A DNA stretch of 64,000 nt, from NCBI RefSeq assembly GCF_900092025.1, contig NZ_FLTX01000041.1:39996-103995 (forward strand), given 5' to 3'. This stretch comes from Xanthomonas bromi (GTDB lineage Bacteria > Pseudomonadota > Gammaproteobacteria > Xanthomonadales > Xanthomonadaceae). Made by a program: the position numbers and the translations under genes. The stretch's first letter is position 1. Each line of letters starts with the position of its first letter. This document shows positions 40,499-48,489 of this stretch, in pieces. The notes beneath the pieces are model-generated. The model was not told the origin of the DNA, made no database searches, and was given only the letters and a program-made list of their open reading frames with translations.

Positions 40499-41098
40499 AT
40501 GTCGATCGTCATCCGCGACGTGCGCGAGCACGAGCTCGATTCCGTCCTGGCCCTGAACAACAATGCCGGACTGGCGATCCTGCCGCTGGATTCAACCAAG
40601 CTGCAACGTTTCTACGAGCAGGCCGAGTATTTCCGCGTCGCCGAGCGCGACGGCAACCTGGCCGGGTTTCTGGTCGGGTTCGGAAGCGGCAGTGCCCACG
40701 ACAGCAGCAATTTCGCCTGGTTCCGGGACCGTCATCCGGAATTCTTCTACATCGACCGCATCGTGGTCGCCAGCCGCCGCCGCGGCGGTGGCGTCGGGCG
40801 GGCGTTCTATGCCGATGTGCAGAGCTATACCGAACTGCGTTACCCGCAGCTGGCCTGCGAGGTGTTCCTGGACCACGGCGCCGATGCCGCCTTGCTGTTC
40901 CATGGCAGCTTCGGCTTCCGCGAGGTCGGCCAGAACACCATGGCCGATGTGGAAGTGCGCGCCAGCATGCTGATGAAAGACATGTGCAGCTATCCGTGGG
41001 TCAAAGAGACCTACGGCGGCAAGTTGCCCGAAGACTTGCCATGGGTGGGCCGGCCGCGTCATGCCGCCGCCACCGCCAACCCATCGACGGAGAGTTGA
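40499..41098 (+). CDS. GNAT family N-acetyltransferase
   Basis: A 199-residue acetyltransferase. The acetyl-CoA-binding motif is IDRIVVASRRRGGGVGRAFYADVQSYTE near residues 85-112, with an R-R-x-G-x-G pattern, and the C-terminal FHGSFGFREVGQ fits motif B. Start MSIVIRDVREHELDS is preferred over a longer frame. It lies four bases upstream of minC on the same strand and may be co-transcribed with the min genes. Substrate unknown. Confidence 0.83.
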   Translation: MSIVIRDVREHELDSVLALNNNAGLAILPLDSTKLQRFYEQAEYFRVAERDGNLAGFLVGFGSGSAHDSSNFAWFRDRHPEFFYIDRIVVASRRRGGGVGRAFYADVQSYTELRYPQLACEVFLDHGADAALLFHGSFGFREVGQNTMADVEVRASMLMKDMCSYPWVKETYGGKLPEDLPWVGRPRHAAATANPSTES

Positions 41099-41101
41099 GT
41101 C

Positions 41102-41842
41102 GTGGCAAGTGTGAATGTGGATTTTGAACAGGCCGGCGAACTCAAGATCGGCCAGGTGGGTATCGCCAACCTGCGCGTGCGCACGCTGGACGTGCCGCGG
41201 CTGGTGCAGGAAATGCGCGAGCGCGTGACCCGCGCGCCCAAGTTGTTCGGCCGTGCGGCGGTGATCCTGGATTTTGGCGGGCTGTCGCAGGTGCCGGACA
41301 TGGCCACCGCCAAGGCGCTGCTGGATGGTTTGCGCGAGGCTGGCGTGCTGCCGGTCGCGCTGGCCTACGGCACCAGCGAAATCGACCTGCTGTCCCAGCA
41401 GTTGGGCGTGCCGCTACTGGCGAAATTTCGCGCCCAGTACGAGCCAGTCGCGGTCAGCCCGCCGCCACCGCCTTCTGCGCGCGCAGAACCGGCGCCGCCG
41501 GCCGTGCGCCCGGCGCCTGGCCGCATGCAACGCACGGCAGTGCGTTCGGGCCAGCAGCTGTACGCGGAGAACTGCGACCTGACTGTCCTCAGTACGGTCG
41601 GTGCCGGAGCGGAGGTCATCGCCGACGGCAGCATCCATATCTACGGTACCCTGCGTGGCCGCGCGTTGGCCGGCGCGCAGGGCAACCCTGACGCGCGCAT
41701 CTTCTGCCGCGACTTCCACGCCGAACTGGTTGCCATCGCTGGCCACTACAAGGTGCTGGACGATGTTCCCATGGACCTGCGTGGCAAGGCCGTCCAGGTC
41801 TGGCTGGAGCAGGATCAGATCAAGATCGCTGCGCTTGATTGA
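41102..41842 (+). CDS. minC: Septum site-determining protein MinC
   Basis: Inhibits FtsZ ring assembly away from midcell. The 246-residue protein starts at GTG. Its N-terminal domain (VNVDFEQAGELKIGQ...) is followed by a Pro/Ala-rich linker (AVSPPPPPSARAEPAPPA) and the C-terminal beta-helix domain (QLYAENCDLTVLSTVGAGAEVIADGSIHIYGTLRGRALAGA), which binds MinD. Forms the min operon with minD and minE. Confidence 0.96.
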   Translation: MASVNVDFEQAGELKIGQVGIANLRVRTLDVPRLVQEMRERVTRAPKLFGRAAVILDFGGLSQVPDMATAKALLDGLREAGVLPVALAYGTSEIDLLSQQLGVPLLAKFRAQYEPVAVSPPPPPSARAEPAPPAVRPAPGRMQRTAVRSGQQLYAENCDLTVLSTVGAGAEVIADGSIHIYGTLRGRALAGAQGNPDARIFCRDFHAELVAIAGHYKVLDDVPMDLRGKAVQVWLEQDQIKIAALD

Positions 41843-41878
41843 CGCGGCCCAACCACAGAAATAATTCGGAGAAATCCT

Positions 41879-42688
41879 TTGGCTGAAATCATCGTAGTCA
41901 CCTCCGGCAAGGGCGGCGTCGGCAAAACCACCACCAGCGCAAGCCTGGCCTGCGGGCTGGCCAAGCGCGGCAAGAAAGTTGCGGTCATCGACTTCGACGT
42001 CGGCCTGCGCAACCTGGACCTGATCATGGGCTGCGAGCGGCGCGTGGTGTACGACTTCGTCAATGTCGTGCACGGCGAAGCCACGCTCAAGCAGTCGCTG
42101 ATCAAGGACAAGCGCTTCGACAACCTGTACGTGCTGGCTGCCTCGCAGACACGCGACAAGGACGCGCTGACCCAGGAAGGCGTTGAGAAGGTGCTCAAGG
42201 ACCTGGCCGCCGACGGCTTCGACTATATCGTCTGCGATTCGCCGGCCGGTATCGAAAAGGGCGCGTTCCTGTCGATGTATTTCGCCGACCGCGCGGTGGT
42301 GGTGGTCAATCCGGAAGTGTCTTCGGTGCGCGACTCGGACCGCATCATCGGCCTGCTCGATTCCAAGACCCGCAAGGCCGAGGAAGGCAAAACCGTGCCG
42401 GCGTTCCTGCTGCTGACCCGCTACAGCCCGGGCCGCGTGGAAGGCGGCGAGATGCTCAGCATCACCGACGTGGAAGAAGTGCTTGGGCTCAAGGCGATCG
42501 GCGTGATTCCCGAATCCGGCGACGTGCTCAATGCCTCCAACAAGGGCGAGCCGGTGATCCTGGATGGCGAGTCACCCGCCGGCCAGGCGTATGACGACGC
42601 AGTCGCCCGCATCATGGGCGAGGAGCGCCCGATGCGATTCACATCCGTGGAGAAGAAAGGCTTCTTCAGCAAGCTGTTCGGAGGGTAA
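41879..42688 (+). CDS. minD: Septum site-determining protein MinD
   Basis: A ParA/MinD ATPase of 269 residues that binds the membrane, recruits MinC and oscillates with MinE. The start is a TTG. The deviant Walker A motif is [15 protein letters not shown], followed by [25 protein letters not shown] and [15 protein letters not shown]. The C-terminal amphipathic membrane-targeting helix ([13 protein letters not shown]) is intact. Confidence 0.98.
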   Translation: MAEIIVVTSGKGGVGKTTTSASLACGLAKRGKKVAVIDFDVGLRNLDLIMGCERRVVYDFVNVVHGEATLKQSLIKDKRFDNLYVLAASQTRDKDALTQEGVEKVLKDLAADGFDYIVCDSPAGIEKGAFLSMYFADRAVVVVNPEVSSVRDSDRIIGLLDSKTRKAEEGKTVPAFLLLTRYSPGRVEGGEMLSITDVEEVLGLKAIGVIPESGDVLNASNKGEPVILDGESPAGQAYDDAVARIMGEERPMRFTSVEKKGFFSKLFGG

Positions 42689-42690
42689 GC

Positions 42691-42948
42691 ATGGGCCTGC
42701 TCGATTTTCTCAAGAGCAAGAAGAACACCGCCGAGACGGCCAAGAACCGCTTGCAGATCATCATTGCGCAGGAGCGCAATCACCGCGGCGGACCGGATTA
42801 CCTTCCGCTGATGCAACGCGAACTGCTGGAAGTGATCAAGAAGTACGTCAACATCGACGCCGATGCGGTGCGTGTGGATCTGGTCAAGGATGGCGAACAC
42901 GACGTGCTCGACATCACCGTCGCCCTGCCGGAAGACGGCGACAAGTAA
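42691..42948 (+). CDS. minE: Cell division topological specificity factor MinE
   Basis: An 85-residue protein that stimulates MinD ATPase and restricts it to the poles. Begins [21 protein letters not shown], with the MinD-interacting helix [23 protein letters not shown]. It starts two bases after the minD stop and is followed by a terminator. Confidence 0.97.
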   Translation: MGLLDFLKSKKNTAETAKNRLQIIIAQERNHRGGPDYLPLMQRELLEVIKKYVNIDADAVRVDLVKDGEHDVLDITVALPEDGDK

Positions 42949-42956
42949 GCGTAACC

Positions 42957-42987
42957 AACGGCACCGCGTTCGCACGGTGCCGTTGTT
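42957..42987 (+). terminator. Terminator of the min operon
   Basis: AACGGCACCG pairs with CGGTGCCGTT across an 8-base loop, followed by a weak T-rich run (GTTGTTG), directly past minE. Confidence 0.7.
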
Positions 42988-43010
42988 GCATGTGACCCGA
43001 CAGCGAGCCA

Positions 43011-43508
43011 TTGCGCGTGACCACCGCCACTCCTGCAACGCCCACCTCTGCCGATGTTCTGCGCGTGGCCGATATCGGCCTGGACGCACCCGCCGCCCTG
43101 CTCGCGCGCTACGGTTTGCGCCTGCACCGTATGGCATCGGACGCGGCGATCCCTGGCAGTTTCTGGGGCGAACCGGAGGCCGGCATCATCGGCTGCGATG
43201 TGTATGTGCGCGACGACACGCCAGTGCATTCGCTCTTGCACGAAGCCGGGCATCTGATCGTGCTGCCTGCGGAAAAACGCGCCGCGGTGCATACCGATGC
43301 CACCGATTCGGTGGATGAGGAAGATGCCACCTGTTACCTGCAGATCCTGCTGGCCGAGCAACTGCCCGGCGTGGGCAGCGCGCGCCTGATGGCCGACATG
43401 GACCGCTGGGGCTATACGTATCGACTGGGCTCCACGCGCGCCTGGTTCGAGCAGGATGCGGAGAACGCACGCAGTTGGTTGGACGCACGCGGCTTGTTGC
43501 CGGGGTGA
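43011..43508 (+). CDS. Predicted zinc metallopeptidase-like protein (HEAGH motif)
   Basis: A 165-residue protein without signal peptide. The short motif HEAGH near residues 77-81, within SLLHEAGHLIVLPAEKR, fits the zincin HExxH pattern, and a DEEDATCYLQILLAEQL stretch follows, where a third ligand (Glu or Asp) could lie; this resembles ImmA/IrrE-like domain layout, but the match is not strong. The start is TTG or GTG two codons on. It lies 62 bases after minE, past the terminator, and ends beside the second MITE-like copy. Function unknown. Confidence 0.6.
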   Translation: MRVTTATPATPTSADVLRVADIGLDAPAALLARYGLRLHRMASDAAIPGSFWGEPEAGIIGCDVYVRDDTPVHSLLHEAGHLIVLPAEKRAAVHTDATDSVDEEDATCYLQILLAEQLPGVGSARLMADMDRWGYTYRLGSTRAWFEQDAENARSWLDARGLLPG

Positions 43509-43523
43509 TCCCGGGCTGCGCGT

Positions 43524-43671
43524 CAGCGCGGCGAACAACACGTGGCAAACAGTCGTCAGGTGGGCGTGGACGGCGCGCGCAGGAATCGCCATGGACGCGT
43601 GGTTGATGCTGCACCGAGTCCCGGACGTGCCTGCCTGGCGGTAAGCGCAGTCGGTTGGTTGCTCGCCCTTA
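43524..43671 (+). mobile_element. MITE-like element, copy 2 (about 148 bp)
   Basis: Same block order and orientation as copy 1 at 28584-28730: GCGGCGAACA at the left end, GTCAGGTGGG then GGACGGCGCG, the GCCTGGCGG block and a GTTGCTCGCCCTTA end. The terminal inverted repeats are more worn (GGCGAACAAC against GGTTGCTCGCC). The element fills almost all the 160 bases between the HEAGH gene and the histidine kinase, and its last three bases, TTA, supply the kinase stop codon. Confidence 0.6.
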
Positions 43672-44958
43672 GTGCGCCCTCGCAGTGGCGCCGGACAGAT
43701 CCAGCGTGGCCACCGTGCCCTGCCCTGCATTGGAATCCAGCTGCAGATGCCAGCCCAGGTGTTCGCATAACCGTCCGATCAGTTCCAGCCCGATGCCGCT
43801 GCCCTGGCGCGCGTTGCCGCGTGCCAAGCGCATGTAGATGGCACTGATCTCCTCCGGCGTCATGCCGTGGCCCGGGTCGGCGATGCGCACGACGCCGGGC
43901 ACGGACAGCGCGATGCGGATGATGCCGCGGTCGCTGTTTTCGATGGCGTTGCGCAGCAGGTTGCCGATGGCGGTCTGCACGATGGCGACCGGCGCGACCA
44001 GACTGCACGGCGGCAGCGGGTCCACGACCAGTTGCAGATCCTTGTCGGCACACAGGTGCGTGTGGTCGGCCACGATGTCCGGCAGCAGCTGATCCAGCCG
44101 CAACGGATCGCTGCTGCGCACCAGCCGGCCCGGGTCCTTGGCCAGCACCAGCAGCAAGGTGATCAACTGTTCGACCGAGGCACTGGTCTGCGCGATGCGC
44201 TGCAGCTGGTGGCGTACCGCCGGCGGCGTATTGGGTTGGTCCAGCGCCAGTTCCACCGCATTGCCGATCACTGCGATGGGCGTGCGCAATTCGTGGCTGG
44301 TGCTGTCGATGAAGGCGCGCTCGCGGTCGACGAACTGACTGTTGCGCTCGAGATAATTGTTGAGCGCATCGGCAATCACATACAGCTCGGCGCTGCCCTG
44401 CGGCCCGACCGCCACCTGCTGCGCACGCTGCTCCGGACGCAACGCGCCGATGTCGCGTGCCAGTTCGACCAGCGGGCGCACCAACCGGGCCATCGCGTAG
44501 GTGCCCATCAGCAAGGTGATGCCGATCAGCGCGATGCCAGCGGCCAGCATCCAGCGGGTCAGGAATTTTTCCAGCGCTTCGAAATCGGAGATGTCCAGCA
44601 CAAGCGCCAGGCGGCCGGCATGCGCGGTGTCACGCACCATCACGGCACTCTGGTGGCCGGCGATCTCCAGGCCGTCGTGCAAGCCGGGATGCAGGGTGCG
44701 CAACGCGGGAGGTGTATGCGCGACGTCATCGATGCGGTACAGCCGCAAGGTGTCCGAGTCCTGCCAGCGGTAATCCGGATTCTGCGCGCTGCGCTCGAGA
44801 ATGCTGTCCAGTTCGGAATTCAGTAGCGAGCGCCAGACGCCGTGTTCGGCGCGTTCGTGCAGGTACTGCGCCGTGCCGAACACCGCCAGCGTCATCAACA
44901 ACGTGTAGCCGAACAACCACACCAGCACGCGGCGACCCAACGGGCGCTGCTTAGACAT
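43669..44958 (-). CDS. Sensor histidine kinase of an OmpR-type system
   Basis: A 429-residue kinase with two membrane helices (residues about 10-30 and 160-182) enclosing a periplasmic sensor of about 130 residues. A HAMP-like linker precedes the phosphoacceptor segment DSTSHELRTPIAVIGNAVELAL. The ATPase shows GNLLRNAIENS, RIADPGHGM and GSGIGLELIGRL. It is preceded by a response regulator gene that overlaps it by eight bases. The overlap carries a 9-base tandem repeat nearby. By position it probably controls the adjacent lipid A modification genes. Confidence 0.9.
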   Translation of the reverse strand: MSKQRPLGRRVLVWLFGYTLLMTLAVFGTAQYLHERAEHGVWRSLLNSELDSILERSAQNPDYRWQDSDTLRLYRIDDVAHTPPALRTLHPGLHDGLEIAGHQSAVMVRDTAHAGRLALVLDISDFEALEKFLTRWMLAAGIALIGITLLMGTYAMARLVRPLVELARDIGALRPEQRAQQVAVGPQGSAELYVIADALNNYLERNSQFVDRERAFIDSTSHELRTPIAVIGNAVELALDQPNTPPAVRHQLQRIAQTSASVEQLITLLLVLAKDPGRLVRSSDPLRLDQLLPDIVADHTHLCADKDLQLVVDPLPPCSLVAPVAIVQTAIGNLLRNAIENSDRGIIRIALSVPGVVRIADPGHGMTPEEISAIYMRLARGNARQGSGIGLELIGRLCEHLGWHLQLDSNAGQGTVATLDLSGATARAH

Positions 44959-45685
44959 CGCTGCTGTCGCCTGCGCCTTGCGCATCTGTCGCGTCTGTCG
45001 CGTCTGTCGCATCAAGCTGCGCAAGCCGATAGCCGAGCCGCGGCAGGGTGTGGATCAGTTTGTGCGCGAACGGACCGTCCACGCTGCGGCGCAATTCATA
45101 GATATGCGAGCGCAGCATGTCGCCATCGGGCGGGTCGTCGCCCCATAGCGATTGCTCCAGACGTTGCCGCGTCACCGCAGCCGGGCTAGCCTGCATCAGC
45201 ACTTCGAGCAGCTTGCGGCAGGCCGGATACAGATGCAGCACCTGGCCGGCGCGGGTCGCTTCCAGCGTGGCCAGGTCCAGCCGCAGGTCGGCCACCTGCA
45301 GCAGCTTGCCGCGACGACGGCCATGCGCGCGCGCCAGCAAGGCTTCGATGCGCACCTCCAGCTCGGGCAGCGCGAAGGGTTTGGTCAGGTAATCGTCGGC
45401 GCCAGCGCGGAAGCCGGCAATCTTGTCCGGCAGCTCATCGCGGGCGGTGAGCATGATCACCGGCAGTTCGGACTGGTGTTGCTCACGCAGCCGGCGCAAC
45501 ACTTCCGGGCCATCCATCCGCGGCATCATCCAGTCCAGAATCAGCGCGTCGTAGTGTTGGGTGGTGGCCAGGTGCAGGCCGGTGACGCCATCGGGCGCGG
45601 CGTCCAGGGTATGCCCGCGCGCTTCGAAGTAGTCGAACAGGTTGGCAACCATATTGCGGTTGTCTTCAATGACCAGCAGCCGCAT
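44951..45685 (-). CDS. OmpR/PmrA-family response regulator
   Basis: A 244-residue regulator. Receiver: MRLLVIEDNRNMVANLFDYFEARGH, with phosphoacceptor Asp in ALILDWMMPRMDGPEVL near residue 51 and Lys in DDYLTKPFALPELEVR. The winged-helix output ends HIYELRRSVDGPFAHKLIHTLPRLGYRL. A tail of Asp-Ala-Thr repeats (DATDATDATDA) follows, encoded by the 9-base tandem repeat. It is divergent from the transferase gene; a direct-repeat box of the kind bound by this family lies between them. Confidence 0.93.
   Translation of the reverse strand: MRLLVIEDNRNMVANLFDYFEARGHTLDAAPDGVTGLHLATTQHYDALILDWMMPRMDGPEVLRRLREQHQSELPVIMLTARDELPDKIAGFRAGADDYLTKPFALPELEVRIEALLARAHGRRRGKLLQVADLRLDLATLEATRAGQVLHLYPACRKLLEVLMQASPAAVTRQRLEQSLWGDDPPDGDMLRSHIYELRRSVDGPFAHKLIHTLPRLGYRLAQLDATDATDATDAQGAGDSSDV
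44982..45013. repeat. Nine-base tandem repeat at the 3' end of the response regulator gene
   Basis: GCATCTGTC, GCGTCTGTC and GCGTCTGTC, then a partial GCATC, are joined head to tail. On the minus strand they encode the Asp-Ala-Thr tail of the regulator. Repeat number could vary by slippage without breaking the reading frame. Confidence 0.8.
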
Positions 45686-45835
45686 GAGCGGGATTCCAGA
45701 GCGGCCCAGCAGGGACGGTGTGCGCATCCTAACCGAGGCCAGCCAAACGCGACCGGTATCGCCGGCACGGCCTTCCAATCGGTTTCGCTCGTGTCACGAC
45801 GCCTGCGCTGCAACGCACGATCAAGTTCGCTCTGG

Positions 45836-45852
45836 TCCGACAAATTTCCGAC
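45836..45852 (+). promoter_or_regulatory. OmpR/PmrA-type direct-repeat box
   Basis: TCCGAC, five bases (AAATT), TCCGAC: two identical hexamers 11 bases apart, the geometry bound by OmpR-family dimers. It lies 40 bases upstream of the ArnT-like gene and near its expected -35. An unknown regulator or self-control of the divergent two-component genes is possible. Confidence 0.5.
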
Positions 45853-45891
45853 CTACTTGCCAGATAGTGTCTGCCCGCATTTACTCAGGGG

Positions 45892-47625
45892 GTGCGCGTG
45901 TCGCCTGCCAACTCTGTCTCGCCATCCCGCCAGCGCATGCTGCTGGCCGCAGTGCTGTTGATCGTCGTCAGCCTGCTGGCCGGGCTGGGCCTGCGCCAGC
46001 CCAATCCGCCGGACGAACCGCGCTTCGTGCTGGCCGCGCGCACCATGGTCGAGACCGGTGAGTGGCTGTTGCCGCACCGTGGCAGCGAGTTGTACGCAGA
46101 AAAACCACCGGTGTTCATGTGGTTGCAGGCGGCGACCTACGAGGCGATACCGCACTGGCCGGTGGCATTTCTGCTGCCGTCGCTGCTGGCTGCGCTGGCC
46201 ACGTTATGGCTGACCTGGGATATCGCGCGCAGGCTGTGGAATCGGCGCGTGGCGGCCTATGCGGTGCTGGCCTTGTTCACGGTGCTGCAGTTCGGCCTGA
46301 TGGCCAAACGTGCCCAGATCGACATGGTGCTGGTTGCGCTGACCACACTGTCGTTGTGGGGAATGCTGCGCCACCTGCTGCGCGGGCCGGACTGGCGCGC
46401 GTGGACGCTGGGCCTGTTTGCTGCCGGCATCGGCACGGTGACCAAGGGCGTCGGCTTTCTGCCGCTGCTGCTGTTGTTGCCATGGATGGCGCTGCGACGC
46501 CCACATTGGAGCGTGCTGCCGGCGCGTGCGCAGGCGGGACGCAGCGGGTTGCTGGTGCTGCCAGCCTTCGTAGCAGGCACCGCCGTGTGGTTGGCGCCGC
46601 TGTGCATTGCGTTACTGCACAGCGACAACCCGCAGCTGCATGCCTACGCGCACGAACTGTTGTTCAAGCAGACCGGCACGCGCTATGCGCACGCCTGGCA
46701 TCACGTCAAACCGTTCTGGTACTACCTGCAGGTGATCGCCACCCTGTGGCTGCCCGGCTGCCTGTTGTTGCCGTGGTTGCTGCCGGCCTGGTGGCGACGG
46801 CTGCGGCGCGGCGACCCACGCTATGTGCTGTTGCTGGCCTGGAGCGTGTTGGTGCTGCTGTTCTTCAGCGCCAGCCCGGGCAAGCGCGAGGTCTACATCT
46901 TCCCGATGCTGCCGGCGCTGTGCATTGCGGCGGCGCCGTTGCTGGCCGGGCTGTTACGCCAGCGCGGCGTGCGGGTGCTGCTGAGCGGGTATGTGCTGCT
47001 GCTTGCAGTCGCCGGCCTGGCGCTGGGCGGCGGCATTGCGCTGCATCTGCACTGGGCCGAAAACACCGCAGTAAAGCGCGGTATGGAGCCTGTCTCGCTG
47101 CAGTCGGTGGGCATCTGGTTGATCGGCCTGGGGATGGTCGGCCTGGCCGCACTTGCATGGTCGCGCGGCACACGCGCGGGCACCGCGTTGGTGATGATGA
47201 CCGCCGCGCTGTGGACCGTGTACGGCCTGGGTTTGATGCCGGCGCTGGATCCGTACAGTTCGTCCGCGCGTTTGATGCAGCGGGTGGGCCAGCGCATCGG
47301 CCCGGACGCAGAGCTGGGCATGCTGGCCTGGCGCGAACAGAACCTGCTGCAGGCCGATCGCCCGGTGACCGACTTCGGCTTCAAGGCGAGCAGGCAGGCG
47401 CAATGGGCCAAGGCCGGCCCGTGGCTCGCGCAAGCGCCGCACACCCGCTGGCTGTTCGTGCTCAAGCAGGCGGTACCGGCGTGTATCGATCCAGCGCAGC
47501 GTATCGATATCGGCGAGTCCAACCGCAATCAGTGGCAATTGCTGCCGGGCACTGCGTGGCATGCCGGTTGCATGCCTCCTGCGTCCGACGCCGAACAAAC
47601 CGGTAGCGAAGGCGATACAGACTGA
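45892..47625 (+). CDS. ArnT-like lipid A glycosyltransferase (GT-83)
   Basis: A 577-residue polytopic membrane protein with about 12 helices. The N-terminal motif PPDEPRFVLAARTMVETGEWLLPH, then ELYAEKPPVFMWLQAATYE, matches ArnT/PMT-type transferases that move a lipid-linked sugar onto lipid A or other acceptors in the periplasm. Starts at GTG (45892, or 45898), with a GGGGG ribosome site. First gene of the putative operon with PAP2 and EptA; the aminoarabinose-making arn genes are not in this window. Confidence 0.8.
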   Translation: MRVSPANSVSPSRQRMLLAAVLLIVVSLLAGLGLRQPNPPDEPRFVLAARTMVETGEWLLPHRGSELYAEKPPVFMWLQAATYEAIPHWPVAFLLPSLLAALATLWLTWDIARRLWNRRVAAYAVLALFTVLQFGLMAKRAQIDMVLVALTTLSLWGMLRHLLRGPDWRAWTLGLFAAGIGTVTKGVGFLPLLLLLPWMALRRPHWSVLPARAQAGRSGLLVLPAFVAGTAVWLAPLCIALLHSDNPQLHAYAHELLFKQTGTRYAHAWHHVKPFWYYLQVIATLWLPGCLLLPWLLPAWWRRLRRGDPRYVLLLAWSVLVLLFFSASPGKREVYIFPMLPALCIAAAPLLAGLLRQRGVRVLLSGYVLLLAVAGLALGGGIALHLHWAENTAVKRGMEPVSLQSVGIWLIGLGMVGLAALAWSRGTRAGTALVMMTAALWTVYGLGLMPALDPYSSSARLMQRVGQRIGPDAELGMLAWREQNLLQADRPVTDFGFKASRQAQWAKAGPWLAQAPHTRWLFVLKQAVPACIDPAQRIDIGESNRNQWQLLPGTAWHAGCMPPASDAEQTGSEGDTD

Positions 47626-47724
47626 ACGCTTGGTGCCGGGTTAACGGCCGAGCAACTGCGGTCCGACCGCTTTCCGACATCCGGGTTTCGAAGATGTCGG
47701 GCATTGACATAGGCCGACACCTTG

Positions 47725-48489
47725 ATGACAACGCTTCCCCGCCATGCGCCGACCGTGGCGCATACCGCCAGCGGTGTGCAGACGCACTTCTTCGTGCGCC
47801 ATCTGTGGGTGCCTCTGGCCTGCGTCTTGTTGGCGAGCGCACTCCTGATGGGCGCCGGTGGCGACCAATGGATTGCCGATGCGCTGTATCGGCTGGAAGG
47901 TGGGCAGTGGCTGCTCAAGGAGCATTGGTTCACCAGTGGCGTGATCCACCGCGTTGGTAAATGGTCGAGCACGGCGGCCGGCGTCGGCGTGCTGGTGCTT
48001 GCCATCATTGCGTGGTACAGGCCACGCCTGAAAGTACTGCGCTGGCCGCTGACCTACCTGGCCGCATCCGTCGCACTGTCGACCTCGCTGGTGTCGCTGC
48101 TCAAGTCGTGGACTGCGATGGATTGCCCCTGGGATCTGAGCCGCTATGGCGGTACGCAGGCGATGATCGGGCTGTTCGAATCGCGCCACGGCATTGCCGC
48201 GTCCGGTTGTTTTCCTGCCGGTCATGCCAGTGCCGGTTATGCATGGGTGGCGCTGTATTTTTGTGCGCTGGCACTCCGTCCTGCATGGCGCCTTGCAGGT
48301 TTGTTCACAGGCTTGGCCGCAGGTCTCATTTTCGGTATTGCGCAACAGCTGCGCGGCGCGCATTTTGTGTCGCACGACCTGTGGTCGTTGGCGGTGTGTT
48401 GGGTGAGCGCACTTGCACTGTACTGCGTGATGCTGCAAAAGCCGCGTCGTGCACTTGGTTCGATGTTCTTTTCGGGGGATGCAGCATGA
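47725..48489 (+). CDS. PAP2 family lipid phosphatase
   Basis: A 254-residue membrane phosphatase with about six helices. The signature of the family is spread over KSWTAMDCPWDLSRY, FPAGHASAGYAW and RGAHFVSHDLW, giving the required Lys, two His and the Asp. Related enzymes act on lipid A phosphates, undecaprenyl diphosphate or phosphatidylglycerol phosphate. The ATG at 47725 is used. The stop overlaps the eptA-like start (ATGA), so the two are translationally coupled and likely act on the same lipid. Confidence 0.85.
   Translation: MTTLPRHAPTVAHTASGVQTHFFVRHLWVPLACVLLASALLMGAGGDQWIADALYRLEGGQWLLKEHWFTSGVIHRVGKWSSTAAGVGVLVLAIIAWYRPRLKVLRWPLTYLAASVALSTSLVSLLKSWTAMDCPWDLSRYGGTQAMIGLFESRHGIAASGCFPAGHASAGYAWVALYFCALALRPAWRLAGLFTGLAAGLIFGIAQQLRGAHFVSHDLWSLAVCWVSALALYCVMLQKPRRALGSMFFSGDAA

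Noticed and set aside
44982..45013. Short tandem repeat considered as a CRISPR-like array
   Set aside because: Units are 9 bases with no spacers; it is a simple in-frame minisatellite.
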